Notes: generated by a model not told the origin, from the letters alone. Positions 42,018-51,945 are shown, counted from the first letter of the stretch. The stretch is 64,000 bases of DNA from Dehalococcoidia bacterium (GCA_009693045.1 SHXZ01000005.1:80766-144765); one strand, 5' to 3'. Translations and numbers: made by a program.

Positions 42018-42701
42018 ATGAAGGGCAGGAAGGTTGTCGTTACCGGCGGCAGCCGTGGCATCGGCTTGGAAGTCGCGCGGCTTCTGCTGGCTAACGGCGC
42101 GAACGTGCTCGCGGTCTCTCGAAGCAGCGCGCACTTGGACGGGGCCAGGCATACCTTGTCGTCGCTGGAGACCTTGCAGGCGGATGTCACGGTTCCCCAG
42201 GACGTTGAACGTCTTGCCCTCTGGGTGGAAACTCACTGGGGACGCCTGGACGTCCTGGTGAACAACGCGGGTGTGTTCCTGGATGACGACACGGACCTGG
42301 TCGCGCAGCCGGACGAGGCTTTTGAGGAGACGATGCGGGTCAATCTCTTCGGGCCGTATCTGTGCACGAAACGCCTGGCGCCACACTTGCTGAAGTCGGA
42401 CGATCCGCGCGTGGTCAACATCGGGTCATCAATGGGCGTGCTGTCACCGGGCCTGTCGGGAGCGTACAGCGTGTCCAAGGCGGGGCTCAATGCGCTTACC
42501 ATTGCGTTTGCCAACGCGTTGCGCGGGCAGGTCGCTGTGAACTGCCTCTCGCCCGGCTGGGTCCGGACGGACATGGCGCCCAATGCCCCGGGGGACCCCA
42601 AACGGTCGGCGGAAGACCTGCTGTGGCTCCTCGGTCAGCCTCGCAGTGTGTCGGGCAGCTTCTTCGGCGACAGGAAGCAGATCCCCTGGGCGCAGCGGTG
42701 A
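42018..42701 (+). CDS. Short-chain dehydrogenase/reductase
   Basis: The 227-residue classical SDR has the cofactor motif T-G-G-S-R-G-I-G near residues 10-17, N-N-A-G-V near 80, an active-site Ser in N-I-G-S-S-M-G, and Y-S-V-S-K for the catalytic Tyr and Lys. After the catalytic Lys it has the usual L-S-P-G-W-V-R-T-D. ATG 42018 is chosen over TTG 42012 from the distance to GGGGG. NAD(P) preference and substrate are unknown. It lies 98 bp after the stop-containing TPP enzyme. Confidence 0.9.
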   Translation: MKGRKVVVTGGSRGIGLEVARLLLANGANVLAVSRSSAHLDGARHTLSSLETLQADVTVPQDVERLALWVETHWGRLDVLVNNAGVFLDDDTDLVAQPDEAFEETMRVNLFGPYLCTKRLAPHLLKSDDPRVVNIGSSMGVLSPGLSGAYSVSKAGLNALTIAFANALRGQVAVNCLSPGWVRTDMAPNAPGDPKRSAEDLLWLLGQPRSVSGSFFGDRKQIPWAQR

Positions 42702-42725
42702 GCTGCCTCAACGGCGATGGTGCGG

Positions 42726-43037
42726 CTATCCCGTCCTTGCCGGCACCTGGGCGGAGCTCATGATCGTGACCTCGGCCTTGGCGATGAACGCGCCAGCCTC
42801 AGGGGCGATCGCCTTCCACCCGGCTGAGCTGTAGAAGCGCTCGTCTTTCGCCTTGGCGTCGTCGGCGCTATCGTAGGCGCGGATCCAGACGAACTCGGTC
42901 TTGGCTTCGTTGATCCACGGCCCCAAGATGGTGTGGCCGGCCTGCTTGGCGACGGGCGTGAGCTTGTCGTTGAACCATCGGACCCAGTCGTCCATCTTGC
43001 CGCGATTGACGGTGTACACCCTGAGCTGCGCGTACAT
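42726..43037 (-). CDS. NIPSNAP-family protein
   Basis: The 103-residue product is a ferredoxin-like alpha/beta dimeric-barrel protein of the NIPSNAP type: an opening L-R-V-Y-T-V-N-R-G-K-M-D-D-W, a middle G-P-W-I-N-E-A-K-T-E-F-V-W-I-R-A-Y-D-S, and a closing strand. The family is widespread without a clear enzymatic role. The gene ends 24 bp from the end of the convergent SDR gene. Confidence 0.85.
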   Translation of the reverse strand: MYAQLRVYTVNRGKMDDWVRWFNDKLTPVAKQAGHTILGPWINEAKTEFVWIRAYDSADDAKAKDERFYSSAGWKAIAPEAGAFIAKAEVTIMSSAQVPARTG

Positions 43038-43090
43038 GTTCCCTCCCTTGTGTCGCTAGGGTTGCAGCCCTGATGGGGCCGCTCCACAGG

Positions 43091-43672
43091 CTACTTTGGC
43101 ACGCGGCCGGATGCCTTGCGGCGAGTGTACTCCTCGGCGAGCATCCCCATGACCACCGAATCGTACCAGTGGCCGTCCTTGAAGCGGGTGCCTCGGAGCC
43201 TGCCTTCCAGCGCGAAGCCAAGCTGCTCGCACATGATCAGCGCAGGCTTGTTGTACTCGGGCACGTCAGCCCAGGCGCGGTGCATATTAAGCTCGCCGAA
43301 GATGATGTCCAGCGCGTGGGCGAGCGCGGTGCCGCCGAAGCCGCGGTGCCACAGGTCCTTGCGCCCGATCAGGACGAACACCTGGGCGTTGCGGAGAGGC
43401 TCCTCAAGCTCAATCTGCACCTCGCCAACGTGGCCTTCATCGGAGGTGTAGACGGACAGCACGCGGCGATTGGGGGAGAGGAAGGCTTCGGCCCAGTCCT
43501 CCGGCGGAGCGTCCGCCATCTTGTGCGGCTGGTAGCCGATGTGGATGGGGGCGCCAGCCTCGTCGCGCCCGTACCAGGACGTGGCTACGTCGGGGTCGTC
43601 CAGCCACTGGGCGACGCGCTCCACGTCTTCGCGTGAGACCGGCTGCAATCGGACCTGTGTTCTGGTGGTCAT
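43091..43672 (-). CDS. GNAT-family N-acetyltransferase
   Basis: The 193-residue protein resembles RimJ/RimL-type acetyltransferases: a segment ending V-G-E-V-Q-I-E-L, the acetyl-CoA loop in L-I-G-R-K-D-L-W-H-R-G-F-G-G-T-A, and late N-K-P-A-L-I-M-C-E-Q-L-G-F-A-L-E-G-R-L-R-G. ATG 43672 is used; an in-frame start exists 48 bp further upstream but lacks similarity. It precedes the NIPSNAP gene on the same strand. Substrate unknown. Confidence 0.85.
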   Translation of the reverse strand: MTTRTQVRLQPVSREDVERVAQWLDDPDVATSWYGRDEAGAPIHIGYQPHKMADAPPEDWAEAFLSPNRRVLSVYTSDEGHVGEVQIELEEPLRNAQVFVLIGRKDLWHRGFGGTALAHALDIIFGELNMHRAWADVPEYNKPALIMCEQLGFALEGRLRGTRFKDGHWYDSVVMGMLAEEYTRRKASGRVPK

Positions 43673-43908
43673 GTCCGCCTCTTCTAACCTACGTGAAGCC
43701 TGCCGAGTGGAGTCCATCAAGGAGTCGCCGGTGGGGACGTCGCAAGCCTACGAGGTGAAGGCCAGGTTTCCCGAACAAAGACATGCTTGTGGAAGTGACG
43801 GCGCGCCGGCGCTGAGAGCCGCATGCCCAGCGACCTGAGCTGAGAAGGACACCTCTCTCCCCTGGGGGCGGCGCTTCAAGCAAGTCGGTGACGTGGGCCA
43901 CAGTATCC

Positions 43909-43991
43909 TGCCGAGGGTGGGATTTGAACCCACACGCCCTTGCGGGCTGAGGATTTTAAGTCCTCCGCGTCTGCCATTTCGCCACCCCGGC
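43909..43991 (-). tRNA. tRNA-Leu (anticodon TAA)
   Basis: The 83-nt gene has a 7-bp acceptor stem (GCCGGGG with CCTCGGC, one G-U), anticodon loop CTTAAAA, a long variable arm and T loop TTCAAAT. CCA is not encoded. It is the last tRNA of the cluster, beyond the duplicated tRNA-Cys fragment. Confidence 0.9.
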
Positions 43992-44064
43992 CAGCAGGCA
44001 AGGCCATTGTAGGCAGGGTGTGGAGGTGGAGGCAAGCCGGACATGGGGAAGGAACGGTGAGAAT

Positions 44065-44547
44065 TGGAGGCGACGGCCGGATTCGAACCGGCGATAGGGG
44101 TTTTGCAGTCCCTTCACGCCCGTGTTGACCCGTTCCAGGCTATAGCGTCCTGTGCCCCGCAGTCAGGTAACGAAGCCCTGGAGCATCATACCACGTGCTA
44201 GGGCGTCTTGGCTCGTACCAAGCAATCCGTGACCATTCTGTGACCAAAGTATCGCTACGCCTATCAACGTGCGCTGCCCAAACCGTCCTCCGATTGGGCG
44301 AGCATCTCCACTTGGCCTATCCTTGTCATGTACGGTGCCTCTCCGGTGGCTTCGTAGCAAGCCCTGCGAGGCCCGCATGGAACAGGGGATACGCGGGCTG
44401 CTTCCGAGCGCCGCGTGACCATTCTGTGACCATTCAGCGAAACAACGGCCCTGGGCGGTATCAAACCCAGGGCCGTTGTTGTGGTATCGGTGCGGTAAAG
44501 AGATGGAGGCGACGGCCGGATTCGAACCGGCGATAGGGGTTTTGCAG
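44065..44547. mobile_element. attL/attR-like scar: tRNA-Cys 3' half duplicated across 439 bp
   Basis: A 44-bp identical sequence lies at 44065-44108 and at 44504-44547. The second copy is the 3' half (anticodon loop to CCA) of the complete tRNA-Cys; the first copy stops at the anticodon loop and is followed by unrelated DNA. Between them are two copies of a 19-bp sequence CGTGACCATTCTGTGACCA (44228-44246 and 44414-44432), a strong terminator and no whole gene. This is the pattern left by a tyrosine-recombinase element inserted at a tRNA anticodon loop and later shortened. Confidence 0.65.
44441..44480 (-). terminator. Terminator following tRNA-Cys
   Basis: A perfect 15-bp stem pairs 44441-44455 with 44466-44480 around a 10-nt loop. 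On the minus strand it is followed by TCGCTG; it lies 24 bp past the tRNA-Cys 3' end and would end the upstream tRNA transcript inside the duplicated region. Confidence 0.65.
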
Positions 44548-44579
44548 ACCCCCGCCTTAGACCACTTGGCTACGTCGCC
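44504..44579 (-). tRNA. tRNA-Cys (anticodon GCA)
   Basis: The acceptor stem is GGCGACG with CGTCGCC, discriminator T, and CCA is encoded. Anticodon stem GGGGT/ACCCC holds loop CTGCAAA. Its 3' half is copied at 44065-44108. Confidence 0.93.
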
Positions 44580-44592
44580 TCGGCAACAGGTA

Positions 44593-44679
44593 TGGTGCCC
44601 AGGGCGGGATTTGAACCCGCACAGGAGTTACCCCACCACCCCCTCGAGATGGCGTGTCTACCAATTCCACCACCTGGGC
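44593..44679 (-). tRNA. tRNA-Leu (anticodon GAG)
   Basis: Acceptor stem GCCCAGG with CCTGGGC, discriminator A, encoded CCA, long variable arm. Aligning to other leucine GAG tRNAs gives anticodon stem CCATC/GGTGG and loop TCGAGGG, in which position 33 is C instead of the near-universal U. Confidence 0.85.
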
Positions 44680-44724
44680 GTCGGAGCGGGAGGCAAGCCC
44701 CGCAATAGTGCCGCCGAACGTCAT

Positions 44725-44801
44725 TGGCAGGAGCGGAGGGACTTGAACCCCCGACTTCCGGTTTTGGAGACCGGCGCTCTTCCGTGCTGAGCTACGCTCC
44801 T
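44725..44801 (-). tRNA. tRNA-Trp (anticodon CCA)
   Basis: Acceptor stem AGGAGCG with CGCTCCT, discriminator G as expected for Trp, encoded CCA, anticodon loop CTCCAAA. The D-stem 3' strand is GAGC, so position 24 is G; the A24 change of UGA-suppressing Trp tRNAs is not present. Confidence 0.93.
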
Positions 44802-44814
44802 GCGTTGTTGGCCG

Positions 44815-44887
44815 CGCCCCTGGAGGGAATCGAACCCCCGACGCCTGCCTTAGGACGGCAGCGCTCTATCCTCTGAGCTACAGGGGC
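44815..44887 (-). tRNA. tRNA-Arg (anticodon CCT)
   Basis: Acceptor stem GCCCCTG with CAGGGGC, discriminator G, anticodon stem CTGCC/GGCAG with loop GTCCTAA. CCA is not encoded. Confidence 0.92.
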
Positions 44888-44891
44888 AAAA

Positions 44892-44967
44892 TGGTGGAGA
44901 TGAGGGGATTCGAACCCCTGACCTCTGCGATGCGAACGCAGCGCTCTACCAGCTGAGCTACATCCCC
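44892..44967 (-). tRNA. tRNA-Ala (anticodon CGC)
   Basis: Acceptor stem GGGGATG with CATCTCC (one G-U), discriminator A, encoded CCA, anticodon stem CTGCG/CGCAG with loop TTCGCAT. First gene of the minus-strand tRNA cluster. Confidence 0.92.
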
Positions 44968-45185
44968 GCTAACGGCCATTATGGCACGGGCGATTCTGGC
45001 GCGTCAACGCCAGTGAGGCCATTCAACCATGATGCAGAAGCAAGGTGATTGCCTTGGGTGAAAGGCGGCCCAGTAAGGAGGGTAAGGAAACGCGCTCAAT
45101 ATGCGGATGTAGTATGGTTGCCTGTGGGTGAAAAGCGGCTGTGCTGAGTAGTTCACACGCGGCAGCCAGACCGGCGGAGAAGCGG

Positions 45186-46304
45186 ATGGCGAGTGACAAG
45201 GCGTTGGTGAAGCGGTGCGCACGTGAGGCAGGGTTCGACCTGGTCGGCGTCGCCTCGGCGGCGCCGTTTGCGCGGGAGCAGGCGGTCGTCCTGGAGCGGC
45301 TGGCGCACGGGATGATGGGCCAGCTTCCGTGGTACACCGAGGCGCGCGTCCGGCGCGGCTGCGATCCGCAGGCCATCCTCCCCGGCGCCCGGTCTATCAT
45401 CTCGGTGGCGTGCAGCTACTACGGGCAATCGCCAGCGATACCCAGCGTAGGGTCGCATGGCCGCGTGGCCCGCTATGCGTGGTACCGGGACTATCACGCC
45501 GTCCTCAAGAAGCGGCTCAAGGGCCTTGCCGGAATGTTGCAGGAGGGCCTGGGGAAGAGCTTCGCGTACAAGCTGTACGTGGATGACGGGCCGATGCTGG
45601 ACCGCGAGGTGGCGCGCCGCGCGGGAATCGGCTTTACCGGCAAGAACACGAACATCCTGACGCGCGCAGGGTCATGGGTGCTGCTGGGCCAGCTCGTCAC
45701 GGACCTGGAGCTGGAGCCGGACCGGCCTCTTGTCAAGTCGTGCGGCTCGTGCCGTGCCTGCGTGCCGGCGTGTCCCACGGGCGCCATCACGTCCGACTAC
45801 GTGCTGGACAGCAATCGGTGCATCGCCTACCTGACCATTGAGCACCGCGGGCCGATTCCCCGCGAGATGCGGCCGCTGATGGGCGACTGGGTGTTTGGCT
45901 GCGACATTTGTCAGGACGTATGTCCGGTGAACCTGCGCCGTGCCGCGCCGGCGGTTGCGCCGCTCTCGCCGCCGCAAAACACGTCGCTGGAGCTTGTTGA
46001 GCTGTTGGAGATGGACGAGGAGCAGTTCGTCGAGCGATTCGCGGGGAGCCCGATACGTCGCGCCAAACTAACGGGGATGCAGCGGAACGCCTGCATCGCG
46101 CTGGGGAACCTGCGGGTGGCGGAGGCCGTCCCCGCGTTGACGAAGGCGCTTGGGCAGGCGCCGCCGCTGGTGCGCGGCCACGCGGCGTGGGGGCTGGGGC
46201 GCATCGGAACACCGGAGGCGCAGCGTGCTCTGGCCGAGGCTTTAGCCGTTGAACAGGACCCGTGGGTGCGCGAGGAGATCGCCCTGGCTTTGGGCGCGGC
46301 GTAG
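45186..46304 (+). CDS. queG: Epoxyqueuosine reductase
   Basis: The 372-residue enzyme reduces epoxyqueuosine to queuosine in tRNA using a corrinoid cofactor and two 4Fe-4S clusters. Visible are the N-terminal cobalamin-binding region ending R-S-I-I-S-V-A-C-S-Y-Y, G-F-T-G-K-N-T-N-I-L-T near 145-155, the cluster motifs C-G-S-C-R-A-C-V-P-A-C-P and C-D-I-C-Q-D-V-C-P, and C-terminal HEAT-like repeats (G-M-Q-R-N-A-C-I-A-L-G-N-L, then G-H-A-A-W-G-L-G-R-I). ATG 45186 precedes the conserved start. It is divergent from the tRNA cluster, and its B12 need matches the cob operon. Confidence 0.92.
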   Translation: MASDKALVKRCAREAGFDLVGVASAAPFAREQAVVLERLAHGMMGQLPWYTEARVRRGCDPQAILPGARSIISVACSYYGQSPAIPSVGSHGRVARYAWYRDYHAVLKKRLKGLAGMLQEGLGKSFAYKLYVDDGPMLDREVARRAGIGFTGKNTNILTRAGSWVLLGQLVTDLELEPDRPLVKSCGSCRACVPACPTGAITSDYVLDSNRCIAYLTIEHRGPIPREMRPLMGDWVFGCDICQDVCPVNLRRAAPAVAPLSPPQNTSLELVELLEMDEEQFVERFAGSPIRRAKLTGMQRNACIALGNLRVAEAVPALTKALGQAPPLVRGHAAWGLGRIGTPEAQRALAEALAVEQDPWVREEIALALGAA

Positions 46305-46356
46305 CCAGCAATAGGTTGGAGCGTCAGACAACGTCAGGGACAGTGGGAGGCGGTCA

Positions 46357-47253
46357 ATGCCTACGGTGACGGTGAACGGCTGTGAGCTGTACTACGAAGT
46401 GTCTGGCAGCGGCCCAGCCATTGCTTTTATCCACGGCGGGTACGGCGGCGCGGCGTCCAGCGTGTTCCCGCGCGAGGAGTCGTGGGTCGGCGCGTTCACG
46501 GACGCGTACACGGTGGTCAATTACGACCGGCGTTCGGCGGGCCGCTCGGGCTACCCGGCGGGCGAGCACACGCTGGACCTGTTCGCCGGTGACCTGCGCC
46601 TGCTGCTCAAGCACCTGGGGATACAGCGCGCTATCATCATCGGCTCGTCTGCGGGCGGGCCGATTGCGCTGACGTACGTGCTGACGTATTCGCAGAGCGT
46701 CATCGGACTCGTGCTGGCGAACACGTCGGCGAGGCTGTGGCGGCACGAGACGCGGGAGCGCTTCGCGGACGCGGTGCGGCACCGCGCTCAGTTCCTGAAG
46801 GAGCAGGGCGCCGAGGCGACGGAGAGCCTGATCCAGGCGGAGAACGCGCGGCCCAACGCGCCGGTGCTCGCGCCCAACGGCTCCGGGCCTCGGTCGCCGG
46901 AGCTACGCGAGGCCTTCGTGGCGCGCGAGCGCGAGGTGCAGCGGCTGGTGGCGGTGCTACCTCGGGCTGACCGTATCCGCTACGCGATCGGGGAACTCAG
47001 GAACCAGGCCGCGTACGTGGACTCGGACCTGCGGCCCAGGCTCAAGGAGGTCCGGTTGCCGACGCTGGTGGTGCATGGCGATCAAGACGTGCAGGTGCCG
47101 CATGCGCTCGGCGTGGAACTGGCGGAGGGCATCCCCGGCGCGAAGATGGTGACGGTTCCGGGCGCTGGACACGGCGTGATGCAGTGGAGGCCGGCGGCGG
47201 AGGCAATCCGGGCGTTCTGCGACCAGGTGGTGGTGGCGCGGGCGAGGCGATAG
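46357..47253 (+). CDS. Alpha/beta hydrolase
   Basis: The 298-residue cytosolic hydrolase has the oxyanion segment F-I-H-G-G-Y-G, the nucleophile elbow I-I-G-S-S-A-G-G-P near residue 95-103, an acid in V-H-G-D-Q-D-V-Q-V-P and the catalytic His in G-A-G-H-G-V-M-Q. The substrate is unknown. It follows queG by 52 bp on the same strand and converges on an amidase gene. Confidence 0.9.
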   Translation: MPTVTVNGCELYYEVSGSGPAIAFIHGGYGGAASSVFPREESWVGAFTDAYTVVNYDRRSAGRSGYPAGEHTLDLFAGDLRLLLKHLGIQRAIIIGSSAGGPIALTYVLTYSQSVIGLVLANTSARLWRHETRERFADAVRHRAQFLKEQGAEATESLIQAENARPNAPVLAPNGSGPRSPELREAFVAREREVQRLVAVLPRADRIRYAIGELRNQAAYVDSDLRPRLKEVRLPTLVVHGDQDVQVPHALGVELAEGIPGAKMVTVPGAGHGVMQWRPAAEAIRAFCDQVVVARARR

Positions 47254-47331
47254 CATGGCGAATGTGAACTTCCTCTGGAGCGCGCATCCTGAGGTGAAGT
47301 ATGGCAGGGGCGGGCCAGCCTCCCCGGCCTG

Positions 47332-48744
47332 CTAGAGCGAGGGGGTGCGCGTGTGCCACTCGGTCGCCTGCTCGTAGGCGTGGGCGGCACGGAGGAGCGT
47401 GGGTTCCTGGAACGGCGCGGCGGCCATCTGCAGGCCGATGGGCAGGCCCTCGGTGGTGAAGCCGCACGGCACGGAGAGGGCGGGCAGGCCGGTGAGGTTG
47501 AACAGCGGCGTGAAGCGGGTGATGGAGGCGCGGATGCGGCGGTGCTCGTTGCCGTGAGCCTCGCCCTGTTCTCCGATGCGTGGCGCGGCGACCGGCACGG
47601 CGGGCCAGAGCAGCACGTCCACGCGCTGGAACAGCGCCAGCAGCTCGCGACGCACCATGCGCCGCACTCGCTGCGCCGTCACGAGGAGCGTGGCGGGGAG
47701 TAGTCGCGCGGAGGCAAGCCGGATGAGCACGTCGTTGCCGTAGTCTTGGGGGCGCTCGTCCATCCACTTCCGGTGGAAGGCCGCTGCCTCAGACGAGAGG
47801 AGGACGGTGCTCGCCGAGGCGGCGTACTGGAGCGATGGGAAGTCCACCTCCTCCAACCGCGCGCCGAGGCCCTCTAGGACGCGGTGGGCCTGGGCCAGCG
47901 CGTCGTCGACCTCCTTGTCCACCGACGTGGCCGAACGGGGCAGGATGCCGAAGCGCAGGCCACGGACGCCGTCGCGCAGGCCTCGAGTGTAGTCGGGAAC
48001 CGGTACGCTGGCGGAGCCGGGGTCACGCGGGTCGTGGCCCGCGATGCTGTTGAGCATCAGCGCCGCGTCCTCCACGGTGCGAGCGAGCGGCCCGACGTGG
48101 TCCAGCGACCAGGCGAGGGGCACGGCGCCGCGCCTGCTGACGAGGCCGTAGGTGGTCTTCAGGCCGACGACGCCGCACAGCGCGGCGGGGATGCGGATGG
48201 AGCCGCCGGTGTCGGAGCCGAGGGCGGCGAGGGCCAGGCCCGCCGCCACCGCCGCGCCCGAGCCGCCGCTGGAGCCGCCGGTCATGCGGTCGGGGTCCCA
48301 GGGGTTGCGGGCGGGGCCGTAGTGGGGGTTGACGTTGGTGATGCCGAAGGCGAACTCGTGCATGTGGGTCTTGCCCAGGGACACAGCACCGGCCGCGTGC
48401 AGCCGCTCCACCACGGCGGCGTCGTGGTCGGGCGTCCAGTCGGCGAAGATTCGGGAGCCGGCGGTGGTGCGGACGCCTTTCGTGGCGAACAGGTCCTTGA
48501 GGCCGATGGGGATGCCGTCCAGGGGGCCACGCAGCTCGCCTCGGGCGGTACGGGCCTCGGACTCGGCGGCGTGCTGGAGCGCCTGGTCGGCGGTGACGGT
48601 GAGGTAGGCGTTGAGGCGCGGGTTGAGGGCGGCGATGCGGTCCAGGAGTGCCTGGGTCAGCTCGCGCGGCGAGAGGCGGCGCTGGCGGATGAGGCCGGAT
48701 GCCTGCGCGACGGTGAGGCGGTGGAGGGACTGGGGGAGGGTCAT
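47332..48744 (-). CDS. Amidase-signature family enzyme
   Basis: The 470-residue enzyme has the Ser-cisSer-Lys triad of the amidase signature family: Lys in I-G-L-K-D-L-F-A-T-K-G near 83, cis-Ser in T-G-G-S-S-G-G-S-G-A-A-V-A and the nucleophile in G-S-D-T-G-G-S-I-R-I-P. It resembles GatA in its first half but lacks the Asp/Glu-tRNA amidotransferase middle and has no gatB/gatC neighbours, so it is more likely a small-molecule amidase. ATG 48744 is chosen by alignment with relatives; upstream TTG 48804 has no better support. It lies third in a row after acsA and the GIY-YIG gene. Confidence 0.85.
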   Translation of the reverse strand: MTLPQSLHRLTVAQASGLIRQRRLSPRELTQALLDRIAALNPRLNAYLTVTADQALQHAAESEARTARGELRGPLDGIPIGLKDLFATKGVRTTAGSRIFADWTPDHDAAVVERLHAAGAVSLGKTHMHEFAFGITNVNPHYGPARNPWDPDRMTGGSSGGSGAAVAAGLALAALGSDTGGSIRIPAALCGVVGLKTTYGLVSRRGAVPLAWSLDHVGPLARTVEDAALMLNSIAGHDPRDPGSASVPVPDYTRGLRDGVRGLRFGILPRSATSVDKEVDDALAQAHRVLEGLGARLEEVDFPSLQYAASASTVLLSSEAAAFHRKWMDERPQDYGNDVLIRLASARLLPATLLVTAQRVRRMVRRELLALFQRVDVLLWPAVPVAAPRIGEQGEAHGNEHRRIRASITRFTPLFNLTGLPALSVPCGFTTEGLPIGLQMAAAPFQEPTLLRAAHAYEQATEWHTRTPSL

Positions 48745-48838
48745 CGGGAGGTTCTCATCGCGAAAGTCATCCCTGTTTAGAATCTCCCACAAGTGTTCCA
48801 ACAAGTCACCCGATGCAAACGCAGATCACAAACAATGC

Positions 48839-49693
48839 TTAGTTGATATTCAAACCATTTGCCTTGCTACCGAGCTTATTCTTGTAATGGTGCTCCCACT
48901 GTAGAACCTCGTCGCGCGGAGATGTCCTTGGGAGAATCTGCAGAATTGAGTACAAAAAGGCCTCCGGATAGGCTCTGTTGCGAGCAACAAGTTGCTTCAA
49001 CAAAACATTATCGCCGTGGCGATCACGGGCGTAATCGGCCCACCGCCCCCAAATACCTTCGGCACCGTATGCAGAACCAACGTACTGCTCACCAGTCGTG
49101 GTTGCTAGAACCAAATAAATACCTGCTACTGCTGCAAGGCGGGCCCGCCAGTCCTGGTTGGCTTCGGAGTTTTCGTAGAGGTCTTTCAGCTCAGACCACG
49201 TCAAGACAAACTCCAAGTAATCCCGGAACGGCGGGCGCAATTGTCCTTTCGGTAGGACTTCGACGACCTCCTTGTTGGACTTGTCGGATAGCCATTGGTG
49301 TCAGCTTAAAGCAGCGGGGCCCCAATCAATTACTATGCGGTTTTCAAGATCCTCATAGCCAGGTTCACGCTTCATTACATAGTAGTAATGGTTTTGCGTC
49401 CATTCGTTGTAAGGACAGCCGGCAGGGAGAGGGACTTCGCGTCCGTCGCGCTTCTCAATGATCTGGTAAACACCTACGAAACGAGCCTTGCCACCTTCCA
49501 TCCCTATGAAAGACACGATGCGCTGACACTTTTTGAAGACCGGCCGACTCTGGTAACTCTGATACGCTTCAAACTATCCTCGGCGCATCAGGTCGTGCAT
49601 GTCATATCTGGAATCTTTGTTGCGGACGAGCTTCGCAGGCCTTGTGACGTCAAATCCTCGCAACTTAAGTAATTCAATGATTTCAAGGACCAT
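48839..49693 (-). pseudogene. GIY-YIG nuclease-domain protein with two in-frame stops
   Basis: From ATG 49693 (GGAGGAG 6 nt upstream, 2 bp after the acsA stop) the frame reads 39 codons to TAG (49576-49574), goes on to TGA (49303-49301, codon 131), and on again to a TAA at 48839, with no frameshift. The whole is about 282 residues: an N-terminal domain with F-E-A-Y-Q-S-Y-Q-S-R-P-V-F and I-V-S-F-I-G-M-E-G-G-K-A-R-F, then a C-terminal GIY-YIG domain (A-G-I-Y-L-V-L, E-Q-Y-V-G-S-A-Y-G, I-W-G-R-W-A-D-Y-A-R). The TGA falls in A-A-L-S-[stop]-H-Q-W-L, where relatives have Trp; the TAG residue is uncertain. Composition is less GC-rich than its neighbours, suggesting transfer. Such proteins cut DNA, but the target is unknown. 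Confidence 0.7.
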
Positions 49694-49695
49694 AG

Positions 49696-51441
<1,746 letters not shown>

Positions 51442-51511
51442 TGGGCCTCCGGCTGATTGGCGGTGCGCTGCGTGGCTGCGACGTGGGATAGGATAGCACG
51501 TTTGTAGAGGG

Positions 51512-51540
51512 GTGAAAAACTCCGTCCCGAGTGGTATAGT
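51512..51540 (+). promoter_or_regulatory. Candidate promoter for the GYD gene
   Basis: GTGAAA (51512-51517) and TATAGT (51535-51540) are 17 nt apart, 62 bp before the GYD start. Confidence 0.45.
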
Positions 51541-51601
51541 CCGACGTTCCACACTTCAAAGAGGTGGCTTGAAACGCACAGCGTAGCAGAGGGAGGGGGC
51601 C

Positions 51602-51895
51602 ATGCCGAGCTATCTGATCCTGGCGAACTACACGGACCAGGGGATCCGGACGATCAAGCAGAGCCCGCAGCGGGTGGAGGCATTTAAGCAAGCGGCGACG
51701 GCGGCGGGTGGGAAGGTCGTATTTGTCTACCTCACGATGGGGCAGTACGATCTCGCGTTGCTGGCTGAGCTGCCGAACGATGAGGTGGCGGCGCGGCTCG
51801 CCCTGACCGTAGGCGCCCAGGGGAACGTGAGGACGACGACGCTGAAGGCGTTCCAGGAGACTGAGTTCCAGAGGATCATCGGGAGCTTGCCCTAA
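51602..51895 (+). CDS. GYD-domain protein
   Basis: The 97-residue product is a small alpha/beta-barrel protein of the GYD family: Y-L-I-L-A-N-Y-T-D-Q-G-I-R-T-I-K, then a helix R-V-E-A-F-K-Q-A, then V-F-V-Y-L-T-M-G-Q-Y-D-L-A-L-L in place of the G-x-Y-D signature, and a final T-T-T-L-K-A-F. The biochemical role is not known. GGAGGGGGCC precedes the ATG. Confidence 0.88.
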   Translation: MPSYLILANYTDQGIRTIKQSPQRVEAFKQAATAAGGKVVFVYLTMGQYDLALLAELPNDEVAARLALTVGAQGNVRTTTLKAFQETEFQRIIGSLP

Positions 51896-51906
51896 CGGGC
51901 CTCCCT

Positions 51907-51931
51907 CACCCTCTCCCAGAGGGAGAGGGTG
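51907..51931. terminator. Hairpin between convergent GYD gene and cbiE
   Basis: An 11-bp perfect stem CACCCTCTCCC/GGGAGAGGGTG around loop AGA is followed on the plus strand by TTTC. It is a member of the CTCTCC repeat family doing duty as a terminator. Confidence 0.65.
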
Positions 51932-51945
51932 TTTCTGGGGGGGCG

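Noticed and set aside
44228..44432. CRISPR-like repeats near the tRNA cluster
   Set aside because: Only two 19-bp copies 186 bp apart, with no regular spacers and no cas genes. No CRISPR array was seen elsewhere in the window.
44110..44440. Surviving integrase gene in the tRNA-Cys scar
   Set aside because: No frame shows tyrosine-recombinase motifs; only short open stretches exist.
47332..48744. Glutamyl-tRNA amidotransferase subunit A
   Set aside because: Triad and length fit, but there is no gatB or gatC near and the middle region differs; general amidase is safer.
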